From NCBI GenBank assembly GCA_024278455.1, contig JAJRTE010000011.1, positions 1 to 62,365 of the forward strand: a stretch of DNA of 62,365 nucleotides. The letters are read 5' to 3'. Positions 35,936 through 43,723 of the stretch are shown piece after piece. The translations under genes were made by a program, and so were the position numbers. The DNA is from Myxococcota bacterium (lineage in GTDB: Bacteria; Myxococcota_A; UBA796; JAJRTE01). The notes under the pieces were generated by a model that made no database searches, was not told the origin of the DNA, and was given only the letters and a program-made list of their open reading frames with translations. Position 1 is the first letter of the stretch; each line of letters begins with the position of its first letter.

Positions 35936-36919
35936 TCAGCGCGGGTTGGTGTCTCGAGAGCGTCGCAGTTCGTCGGGGTCGATCTCGTACCGGAGCCTCA
36001 CCGCGTCGATGGCCAACCCGGAAAGTCCGCCGGCCTCGAGGGGGTCGAGTATCCTGTCGATGTACCTATTCCAGACGGTGTCCATCAACTCGGCGTTCAA
36101 GGTGAACGGTTCCGCGGAAGCGACGGCCAGGTAGACGTACTCTCCCGGCGGGCCGTCCGGGGTATAGCGCAGCAACTGTCCTCCTGGTCCAGTGAGAGGG
36201 ACGATACCTCCCCCGGAGGGATCCAGGCGGCCGCGATTGAACAGCACACGGAATCCGTGCTGGGGGTCGCACTCGATGAGGGAGAGCTGTGAGATGCCCT
36301 CCACGGAGAACTGGAACAGCAACCCATCCTCGGGGCCGATGGTCATGCCGTCCTCGGCTCGAGTCAACGTGCTGGTGCCGCGGGGTGCCACCCGTTCGAT
36401 GGTGGTCTGGAGGTCGATGGAAGGCCGAACCATGGCGCTCCCGGGACTCTTGTCCCGCACCCCGGTCTCCTGGCGAGCCAGGGGGATGGCGATGATGACG
36501 ACGAGGACAGCGGCGACCACCGGCGCGAGAGTGTTGGGTATGGATCGAGCACCTATCCATTCGCGGGCACGCCTCCACCATGAATAGGCGAATGTGTCTG
36601 CGCTGCGCGCACGGGGTGCGACGCCGCCGGGGAGCGTGCCTTTCGCCGGTGCCGTCGAGTGGGTGGTCCGGGTGCCTCGATTCCAGTCCTTGGCCACGCG
36701 CTCCAAGATGGCGGGGGCGAGGTGTTGTGGCAGTTCAGGGTCCGGGGCGGTCCGGAAAGCGTCGATGGCTTCTGCCAGGCGCAGGGCGCGTGCGTGGCAG
36801 AGGTCGCAATCGAGCAGGTGTCCCTGGAGGGTGCCCTGTTCGTTCGAGGTTCGCAGGGGTTCCGGAATGTGCAGGATGGACAGATGTGCCTCACACCCGG
36901 ACATCGTGCTCTCTTTCAT
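35936..36919 (-). CDS. zinc-finger membrane anti-sigma factor, 327 aa
   Basis: N-terminal anti-sigma (ZAS-type) domain with GCEAHL and HLLDCDLCHA, the His-x3-Cys-x2-Cys pattern; a linker; one membrane helix at about residues 130-149 (LAPVVAAVLVVIIAIPLA); and an extracytoplasmic domain of about 175 residues containing EDGLLFQFSVEGISQLSLIE and GEYVYLAVASAEP, which looks like a beta-sandwich sensor. It should hold the ECF sigma factor encoded 24 bases upstream until an envelope signal releases it. The start at MKESTMSG follows GGGAGAC; MSGCEA five codons later is an alternative. The caspase-like lipoprotein gene follows after 16 bases. The sensor domain lies in the same compartment as that protein. 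Confidence 0.87.
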   Translation of the reverse strand: MKESTMSGCEAHLSILHIPEPLRTSNEQGTLQGHLLDCDLCHARALRLAEAIDAFRTAPDPELPQHLAPAILERVAKDWNRGTRTTHSTAPAKGTLPGGVAPRARSADTFAYSWWRRAREWIGARSIPNTLAPVVAAVLVVIIAIPLARQETGVRDKSPGSAMVRPSIDLQTTIERVAPRGTSTLTRAEDGMTIGPEDGLLFQFSVEGISQLSLIECDPQHGFRVLFNRGRLDPSGGGIVPLTGPGGQLLRYTPDGPPGEYVYLAVASAEPFTLNAELMDTVWNRYIDRILDPLEAGGLSGLAIDAVRLRYEIDPDELRRSRDTNPR

Positions 36920-36943
36920 GACAAGTCTCCCGTCGCTCGTGTC

Positions 36944-37564
36944 CTATCCGCCGGACAACGCGCCCCCGGAGGTCAGTCCGGCCGTGAGGTCGGGCAACTC
37001 CTCCCAAGTTTCCAGGATATCGCACACGGTTTTGCGAGCCTGGCAGAGGTAGGCGCGTACGGATCCCGCCGGGATCTGGAGCACGCGCGCGATGTCGGCC
37101 GTTGAGAGTTCCTCCCGGTAGTAGAGCAGAAAGACGGCGCGCTGGGCTTCCGCGAGCATCTCCAGTGCCCGGTCCACGGCCTGCAGGCGGTCTCGAGCCT
37201 CGACGTGAGACTCGGTCGTCGGCGTGGTCGGCCAGCGGGGACCGCCGGTAGCGCTCCGGGCGCGTGTTTCGTCGAATCCCGGGATCGTGGCGGCTTCCTG
37301 CCGCAGTTTCCTGAGAACCATCAGCCCCTCGCGATAGGCGATTGTGAACAAGTACGGCGAGAAGCGGGCCTGGCTCCGATACCTGTCGGCCGCGCGGTGC
37401 AGCTTGAAAAAGGTTTCCATCACCGCGTCTTCGGCCAGCGTCTCGTTTCCGACGAGTCTCACCAGGAACCGGTAGATGCGCCCCTGGTACCTTTGCACGA
37501 GCGCCTCGAAGGCCGAGCGATCCCCCTTCTGGTACGCGGTCATGAGTTCTTCGTCTGAGCGCAT
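36944..37564 (-). CDS. ECF-family RNA polymerase sigma factor, 206 aa
   Basis: First gene of the leftward operon. Region 2 spans about residues 10-80 (FEALVQRYQGRIYRFLVRLV, then AEDAVMETFFKLHRAADRY), region 4 about 125-180 (QRAVFLLYYREELSTADIAR, then VRAYLCQARKTVCDIL). A longer than usual polar linker joins them (residues 85-120). It would direct transcription of its own operon and of other envelope genes. The expected ECF-type -35 (GGAAC-like) may be one of two GGAAAC sequences upstream on this strand, but neither has a clear -10, so I do not annotate a site. The MopE-type lipoprotein gene ends 215 bases upstream on the same strand. Confidence 0.92.
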   Translation of the reverse strand: MRSDEELMTAYQKGDRSAFEALVQRYQGRIYRFLVRLVGNETLAEDAVMETFFKLHRAADRYRSQARFSPYLFTIAYREGLMVLRKLRQEAATIPGFDETRARSATGGPRWPTTPTTESHVEARDRLQAVDRALEMLAEAQRAVFLLYYREELSTADIARVLQIPAGSVRAYLCQARKTVCDILETWEELPDLTAGLTSGGALSGG

Positions 37565-37779
37565 CGGAATCTGCCTGTTTCCGCGCCCGGCATCCGAGAG
37601 TCGGCCCGTGCGTGGTGCCCTGCCATGTGCCGGGCTGGGTCGCGCCAGGTCCGGCGTATCTGTGACCCGGCCGGAGTCGCCTCGAGTCGGCCAGCGTGTT
37701 TCCGAGACCTCGGGTTCGCCTCCGGAAACGTGTCGAGCCGATTCTCTGCTGTCGCTGGCGTGTCGCCGGCATCACCTAT

Positions 37780-39399
37780 TCAGGGCTGTTCATCGATTTC
37801 GCCGTCGCAATCGTTGTCCTTCAAGTCCCTTTTTTCTTCAGCCCCGGGGTAGGTGTCCGCTGACGTATCGTCGCAGTCCGATCCTTCGGCGACGTATCCT
37901 GGGGGCGGATAGCACGAGACGGTGGCCGTGTCCGGATCCCCGAACCCGTCGCCGTCGGTATCCGCGTACCAGACCCCGGCTGTCGTGGCGTCGGAATCCG
38001 CGTCGGTTTCGTCCACCTCCCGGTCGCAGTCGTCATCCACGCCGTTGCACTGCTCGAGCGCTCCGGGGTGGACCTCTGGGTTCTGGTCGTTGCAATCTCC
38101 GTCCAGGTAGGCGAAACCCTTGGGCGCCGCCATGCAGGTGACTCGAGTCGAGGAGGATACGCCATATCCATCTCCGTCCGCGTCGACGTAGTAGGTCCCG
38201 ACCGGGAGGTCTTCGTCCACTTCGCCGTCGCAGTCGTCGTCGTTGCCATTGCACTGTTCGGGAGCGCCAGGGTGGACGGTGTTGTTGTAGTCGTCGCAGT
38301 CGCCGTCCTGAACGGAGAACCCGTCTTGGTCTCTGTCACTTGTCCCGTCGCCGGCTTCTGTTGTCGCTCGACAGTCGCCAGGCGCGGCAACAGGGAGAGT
38401 ATCGCTCGGGTAGATGGTCGCGTCGCTGTCGTCACAGTCGCCGTCGGCCTCCGTGTAGCCGTCCCCGTCGTCGTCCTCGTGGACGTCGCCCACGACAACG
38501 ACTGCCAGGTCGTCCACGAGGTCGTTGCAGTCGTTGTCGAGTCCGTCCTCGACCTCTTTGGCGTTGGGATAGATCGCGGGGTCGCCGTCATCGCAATCGC
38601 CCTCGTCGGCCGAGAAACCGTCGCCATCGCCGTCCTGTAGCATGGAGATTTCGGTATCCTCGTCGATTTCTCCGTCGCAATCGTTGTCGGTTCCGTCGGT
38701 GACCTCGCTCGCGGTGGGGTAGGTTGTGGGGTCGTTGTCGTCGCAGTCGCCCTGGGCGATGGAGAACCCGTCCTGGTCTCGGTCCTGGTCTTGGTCCACT
38801 GCCGGGGACGGTGTCGCCCAGTCGTCCTGCGGCCGCTCCGACCCGTCGCAGTCGTGGTCCACGTTGTCGTACTGCTCGGTGGCACCGGGATACGTGGCAG
38901 GGTCGTTATCGTCGCAATCCCCTTCGTCCACGGTGAAGCCGTCGCCGTCTTCGTCGAGCTGGGGGGTGGGGAAGGGCATGGGGGACGGTGTCGGTGCGGG
39001 CGTTTCTGGCGGGAGACCAAGCCCCTCGTCCACGGCATGGTCGCAGTCGTTGTCGAGTCCGTCCAGGATTTCCGGGGCTTCCGGGTAGACCGTGGGGTTG
39101 CTGTCGTCGCAGTCGCCCTCGCCGGCGGAATAGCCATCACCGTCCTGGTCGACGGGGGTACTGGCGAGTTCCGTGTCGTCGCTTCCCACGACGCCGCAGT
39201 CGCCGCTGACGCCATCGGCACCGGGGTAGACCTGGGCTGTGCTGTCGTCACAATCGCCTTCCGCGGGGGAGTATCCGTCGCTGTCCGCGTCGTCGAGTTC
39301 GAAGCTCAGGCAGCTCGATCCCAGCGCGACGGCGAGGATCAGCGCCGCTCGCCACCAGGTTGCTGCAATCGCTGATGTCGTTGGACACAGAGAGCGCAT
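37780..39399 (-). CDS. MopE-repeat lipoprotein, 539 aa
   Basis: Signal sequence with Cys in VALGSSC (near residue 30). Nearly the whole mature protein is a string of Asp/Cys-rich units: DQDGDGYSAGEGDCDD, followed by NPTVYPEAPEILDGLDNDCD-type closers, about nine in all. Three or four C-terminal units are true MopE motifs (EQCNGNDDDCDGEVDE, EQCNGVDDDCDREVDE). A Pro/Thr-rich spacer interrupts the string near residue 130. There is no beta-helix, unlike the other two MopE proteins here. MopE in Methylococcus binds copper; here calcium binding through the DxDxDG loops is equally likely. The start at the second Met (MRSLCPTT) is chosen because GAGG lies eight bases upstream; a Met five codons earlier is possible. 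Confidence 0.82.
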   Translation of the reverse strand: MRSLCPTTSAIAATWWRAALILAVALGSSCLSFELDDADSDGYSPAEGDCDDSTAQVYPGADGVSGDCGVVGSDDTELASTPVDQDGDGYSAGEGDCDDSNPTVYPEAPEILDGLDNDCDHAVDEGLGLPPETPAPTPSPMPFPTPQLDEDGDGFTVDEGDCDDNDPATYPGATEQYDNVDHDCDGSERPQDDWATPSPAVDQDQDRDQDGFSIAQGDCDDNDPTTYPTASEVTDGTDNDCDGEIDEDTEISMLQDGDGDGFSADEGDCDDGDPAIYPNAKEVEDGLDNDCNDLVDDLAVVVVGDVHEDDDGDGYTEADGDCDDSDATIYPSDTLPVAAPGDCRATTEAGDGTSDRDQDGFSVQDGDCDDYNNTVHPGAPEQCNGNDDDCDGEVDEDLPVGTYYVDADGDGYGVSSSTRVTCMAAPKGFAYLDGDCNDQNPEVHPGALEQCNGVDDDCDREVDETDADSDATTAGVWYADTDGDGFGDPDTATVSCYPPPGYVAEGSDCDDTSADTYPGAEEKRDLKDNDCDGEIDEQP

Positions 39400-39771
39400 G
39401 GTACGTGGCCTCATTCCGACCGGGACGCAACCGCCGGAGGCACACTGCCGTGCCTGCCTCGAGTGGGTCCGGGGCGGCTGCCGCCCGGTCTCAACCCATA
39501 TTATGCAGATCGTCGCGTGACGGCTAGCGATAAGGAGGCTTGTGCCGCGTACCGGGGAGTGCTGTCGCGTGTCCGCCTCGGATCGGGAACGGACACGGAG
39601 GGCGCCGGCAGGACGTTTTCGCTTGCAGCGCTCCCAGTTGTGTACTATTCACTCATGACTCGGGTGTCATGTCCGTCTCGGTATTCAGGGGGGGAATCCC
39701 GGTCGCCACGCAAAGGTGAACGAGGAGAGACACGCCGCTGGTCGCGCCAGCCGGCTCCTGTGGAGCAGATC
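39400..39771. other. 372-base intergenic region
   Basis: Divergent spacer between the MopE lipoprotein and the hybrid kinase. No gene is supported. TTGCAG at 39623-39628 with TATTCA 17 bases later is a poor promoter match for the kinase. The frame of the kinase is open upstream through this region, but its residues there do not resemble protein. Confidence 0.4.
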
Positions 39772-42309
39772 ATGCCGACCGACAAGAGGACAGAGCAGCA
39801 AGGACCTGCCGCGATTTCACTCGATTCGATTCTTCACCCGGACTTCGCCTCCCTGGATACCGGGTCACCCATGGAAGCGCTCGCCATCGAGGACGACCCC
39901 GGGGATTACGCCGTGCTCGAGCGCGCCCTGAGGGGAGCGCAGATTCAGTTGTCTCGAGCCGGGACGTTGGCCGAGGGGCTCGGTGCTCTCTGCCGCAAGC
40001 CGTTCCACGTCGTGCTGCTGGATCTTCGCTTGCCGGATTCCTCGGGGCTGGAAGGTGTATTGACCCTGACGGCCGAGGCCCCTCATCATGCGGTGGTGGT
40101 GCTGACCGGACTCGACGACGAGGAGACGGGGGTCGCGGCGCTCAAGGCGGGCGCCCAGGACTACCTGTCGAAGTCTTCGTTGGGGCGAGGTTTCCTGCTC
40201 CGATCGATCCGGTACGCGATTGAGCGCAAGCGGCAGGAAGACAGGCTCATTCATCTCAACAGTGTCCTGCAATCGATCCGGTCGATCCACCGGCGGATCC
40301 AGACGGCGGTGTCTGCGCGGGGCCTGGCGGAGAGCGTCTGTGACAGCGTCGTGAGATACCGGGGCTATCCGGGGGCCTGGATGTTCCTCGCGGGCAAGGA
40401 GGGCAACGTAGCAGCCTTCGTCCGTGCCGGCGCCGGGCCGGACTACGACCCCGCCAATCCCGACGAGACCCTGTTGCGGATTGTCAGGGCGGCCGTGAAG
40501 ACCGACAATGTGCTGCATACAGACGCGGAGACGTGTTCCATGGGCGGCGCGCTCCCTCTCGTACAGTCCGGGACATTCCGGTGCGCCTGGTTCAGGCTCG
40601 TGTGCGAAGGGCGCCTCTTCGGCGTCATGGGCGTCCGAACGCCGGGCTCCACTCCCCTCTCGAGGGAGGAGACGGAGCTTCTTCGGGAAGCGGCGGCCGA
40701 CATCAGCTTCGCATTGTACGGTCTCGAGGAACGGTCGGGGCGCGCCCAGGCCGAACAGGCGCTCCGGCGCTCTGAGGCCAGGTATTCCCTCCTGTTCAAC
40801 AAGGGCAACGACGCCATTCTCGTGCACCGCCTCGAAAAGGACGGCACGCCTGGCCGGATCATCGACGCCAACGATATCGCGTGCGAACGGTATGGCTACA
40901 CCCGAGAGGAACTGCTGCGCATGACCCCCGAGCAGCTTGCCGCTCCTCGCGAGTCGTCGCCAGAAGATCTGTGGGAACGTCTCGTCCGGGAGGGACAAGC
41001 CCTGTTCGAGCTGGACCAGCAAACCAGGGACGGGCGGATGCTGCCCGTGGAGATCAACGCCCAGGTGTTCGAACTCGACGGACGCCCAACAGTCTTGTCC
41101 ATCATCCGGGACATCTCGGATCGGCGTCGCGTGGAAGCAGAAAAGGAGGCCCTGGAGCGACAGTTGCTCCGAGCCCAGCGCATGGAGGCCATCGGCAAGC
41201 TCGCCGGTGGCGTGGCACACGACTTCAACAACTTGCTGAGCGCCATCTTCGGGTGGAGCGAGATGGCGTCCGACCTGCTGCCTCCCGGACATACCGCGCT
41301 CGAAATGCTCACGGAGATCCAGAAAGCGGGCAAGAAGGCCGCCACCGTCACCCGCCAGCTCCTTGCCATGAGCCGTCGGCAGTTGATGCGCCTCGAGCCG
41401 TTGGATATCAACAACGTCGTTGCGGACATGGACAAGATGCTTCGCAGGCTGATCGGTGAGGACATCGCCCTGGTCTCCGACCTGGGGAGCCGCCTCTTCC
41501 AGGTGCGCGCCGACGCCGGTCAGCTTGAGCAGGTGTTGCTCAACCTGGCCGTCAATGCCCGTGACGCCATGCCCTCTGGTGGCCGGTTGCACATCGCGAC
41601 GTCCAACGTGACGCTCGACGAGGTCGCGGTCAGGCGCCACGCGGACTTGAGCCCCGGGCCGCATGTCCTGCTCAGGGTGTCGGACACCGGCTGCGGCATG
41701 GACCTCGAGACGATGACTCGAGCGTTCGAGCCCTTCTTCACGACCAAGGCCAACGAGCATGGCACCGGGCTGGGCCTGTCTACCGTGTACGGGATCGTGA
41801 AGCAGCTCGATGGGGATATCACGATCGACAGCAAGCCGGGCAAGGGGACCACCTTTTCGATCTACCTCCCTGCTTTTCTGGGGGAGAGCGGGGCGCCGAA
41901 GCCGGGTGGCTCCTCCGTGTTCTTGGAGCCTCTTCGAGGAAGCGAGACCGTCCTTCTCGTGGAAGACGACGAATCGGTCAGGGTGGTGGCGAGGCGGATC
42001 CTGGAGCAATGCGGCTACACGGTGTTGCAGGCCGAGGGATTCGACGACGCCATTTCCCTGCACGAGGAACACGCCGGTCGTGTCCGGCTGCTCCTCACAG
42101 ACGTGATCCTGCGCGGGTGGTCGGGCAAGGAACTGGCAGACTACCTGGTCTCCCAGGACGCCGGGCTGAAGGTCCTCTTCATGTCAGGCTACACCGACGA
42201 CAAGCTGGCCCGCCATGGCGTGCTCGAGAGCGACCAGGCGCTCATCCACAAGCCGTTCACCCTCCAATCCATGGCCAGGAAGGTCCGTGAGGTGCTCAAC
42301 GGGACCTGA
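39772..42309 (+). CDS. hybrid sensor histidine kinase REC-GAF-PAS-HisKA-HATPase-REC, 845 aa
   Basis: Soluble hybrid kinase with no membrane helix. Receiver 1 at about 34-150 (Asp84 in VVLLDLRLPD); GAF-like domain about 165-320; PAS about 332-450; dimerisation domain with His483 in GGVAHDFNNLLSAIFGW; ATPase with NLAVNARDAMPSGG, SDTGCGMD and GTGLGLS; receiver 2 at about 725-845 (Asp777 in LLLTDVIL, Lys in IHKPF). It reads as a complete phosphorelay module fed by internal redox or small-ligand sensing. The start MPTDKRTEQ follows TGGAGC at seven bases. Its 3' end overlaps the convergent ATP-grasp gene by 14 bases. No cognate output regulator lies next to it. Confidence 0.93.
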   Translation: MPTDKRTEQQGPAAISLDSILHPDFASLDTGSPMEALAIEDDPGDYAVLERALRGAQIQLSRAGTLAEGLGALCRKPFHVVLLDLRLPDSSGLEGVLTLTAEAPHHAVVVLTGLDDEETGVAALKAGAQDYLSKSSLGRGFLLRSIRYAIERKRQEDRLIHLNSVLQSIRSIHRRIQTAVSARGLAESVCDSVVRYRGYPGAWMFLAGKEGNVAAFVRAGAGPDYDPANPDETLLRIVRAAVKTDNVLHTDAETCSMGGALPLVQSGTFRCAWFRLVCEGRLFGVMGVRTPGSTPLSREETELLREAAADISFALYGLEERSGRAQAEQALRRSEARYSLLFNKGNDAILVHRLEKDGTPGRIIDANDIACERYGYTREELLRMTPEQLAAPRESSPEDLWERLVREGQALFELDQQTRDGRMLPVEINAQVFELDGRPTVLSIIRDISDRRRVEAEKEALERQLLRAQRMEAIGKLAGGVAHDFNNLLSAIFGWSEMASDLLPPGHTALEMLTEIQKAGKKAATVTRQLLAMSRRQLMRLEPLDINNVVADMDKMLRRLIGEDIALVSDLGSRLFQVRADAGQLEQVLLNLAVNARDAMPSGGRLHIATSNVTLDEVAVRRHADLSPGPHVLLRVSDTGCGMDLETMTRAFEPFFTTKANEHGTGLGLSTVYGIVKQLDGDITIDSKPGKGTTFSIYLPAFLGESGAPKPGGSSVFLEPLRGSETVLLVEDDESVRVVARRILEQCGYTVLQAEGFDDAISLHEEHAGRVRLLLTDVILRGWSGKELADYLVSQDAGLKVLFMSGYTDDKLARHGVLESDQALIHKPFTLQSMARKVREVLNGT

Positions 42310-43525
42310 GCTGGTCACGCCTGTCCCGCCGGCAAGCCCTTGCGAGCATTGCTGGCTGGTTGACCAGGTAGTCGATCGGGGCGGCCAGCGCCTGGAGCCA
42401 TGCCTTCTCCAGGTCGCTGTGGGGTCCTGACAGGCGGGAGACGTGCTCGAGCCGGCCCTGGGGTGTGTCGTTCGCCTCGATCACCCACAACCGGCCCCGG
42501 TGATCCGGGACATAATCGAGACCCACCTCGACAGCAAGCGGGGAGAGCGGTCCCAAGGCCGTGTCGATGGCGGCCATGACTCGAGCATCGAGGACGCGCA
42601 CATCGCCGGCAAGCCGATCCGGGGTGCGGCCCCCGATAGAAAACGGCACCTCGGCCAGGAGGGCCACGTCGGCGCCCCTCGAGACATTGCCGGCCACGCC
42701 CGACCGTGCCATGCGAAGCACGGGAGGTCGCGAGGTCCATCGTCCCGCCGGGTCCCGCTGCACGAGCGACCGGATGCTCAGGGCGGTGAAGTCCCCGGCC
42801 GGAAGGCGCACCCCTCGTTGGAGCAGGTGGGGCTCGAGCCTCGATCGGGCGGCGAACCAGGTGTGCAGCCCGGCTAGAGGGATCGACGTGGCGCCTTCGC
42901 CGGTCTCCGCGACCACGAGGTCGTCTTCGGCTCGCAGGTGGACCACACCGCGGCCTCGAGCCCCGAACCGAGGCTTGAGCCATGCGTCGCCCCAGTCCAG
43001 AAGACGCTCCGCCATCTGCTCCGGATCGGTCTCGGTCTCCGGGGCTGGCAGGCCGGCGTTCCGGGCGATGGTCACGAAACGGGCCTTGTCCCTGCAAATG
43101 TCGACAAGGGACGGGGTGTTGACCAGTGGGAGCCCGTTCCGCTGGAACCGGTCCGCCATCGCGGGGAGAGGTCGCAAGCGCTGCAAGGACGCTGTGCGCA
43201 CGTATCCCGCGTCCACACCAACACCTTGGATCGGCAGCCATCGGCCCGGCCTGGCCACCACGCCATCGACTGCCACGCGCGTTCCGTGGGCCGGTCGTGC
43301 CTTGGAGGCGTGGCGAACGGTTCCGGGCTGCCCTTCCCCTGCCGCGCCGTGCGGGGTGTCGTCGTCGGGAAGATGGACGTCGGCGAAGGTGCAGAACACC
43401 AGTTCGATCCCCTTGCGTTGCATCTCCAGGGCGAGGCGTCCGAGCGGGCGGCCGGCAGGGTCGCCGCGAGGCTCTGCATCAACGAAAGGAACGAACAGGG
43501 CGATGTGATAGGCCGGTACGATCAC
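42296..43525 (-). CDS. YheC/YheD-like ATP-grasp protein, 409 aa
   Basis: ATP-grasp family of the YheC/D type, first known from Bacillus endospore coats. Visible landmarks are LPLVNTPSLVDICRDKARFV, DAWLKPRFGARGRGVVHLRA (the ATP-binding loop), GRLWVIEANDTPQGRLEHVS (metal and ATP ligands near the end) and a C-terminal helix. Members probably ligate an amino acid or peptide to a carboxylate, but substrates are unknown; in a Gram-negative non-sporing context a role in capsule or peptide modification is possible. The GTG start at MIVPAYHIA follows GAGGAGA. It is divergent from the SUMF1/propeller lipoprotein and convergent with the hybrid kinase. Confidence 0.8.
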   Translation of the reverse strand: MIVPAYHIALFVPFVDAEPRGDPAGRPLGRLALEMQRKGIELVFCTFADVHLPDDDTPHGAAGEGQPGTVRHASKARPAHGTRVAVDGVVARPGRWLPIQGVGVDAGYVRTASLQRLRPLPAMADRFQRNGLPLVNTPSLVDICRDKARFVTIARNAGLPAPETETDPEQMAERLLDWGDAWLKPRFGARGRGVVHLRAEDDLVVAETGEGATSIPLAGLHTWFAARSRLEPHLLQRGVRLPAGDFTALSIRSLVQRDPAGRWTSRPPVLRMARSGVAGNVSRGADVALLAEVPFSIGGRTPDRLAGDVRVLDARVMAAIDTALGPLSPLAVEVGLDYVPDHRGRLWVIEANDTPQGRLEHVSRLSGPHSDLEKAWLQALAAPIDYLVNQPAMLARACRRDRRDQLRSR

Positions 43526-43608
43526 GATGTAGTCTCCTCAACGATCCGAGAACGCGGCTTCTTTGGAGGGCACGAGGAGGACGCCCGGCCGCACCTGTTC
43601 CCAATCTA

Positions 43609-43617
43609 TGGTAGGAT
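43609..43617 (+). promoter_or_regulatory. extended -10 promoter candidate for the SUMF1 lipoprotein gene
   Basis: TGGTAGGAT: TGn plus TAGGAT (four of six), 107 bases upstream of the start at 43724. No -35 is evident. It is similar to the sites at 29560 and 34095 but weaker. Confidence 0.35.
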
Positions 43618-43723
43618 GTCCCGGGCGGTCGCCGACTCCGGTATCCCACTCTCGGCGTGGCTGGACATCGAGGCGGAGCCGGACATCGGCTTGTATCGAA
43701 GGGCTTGTTGCTGCGGAGGGGAC

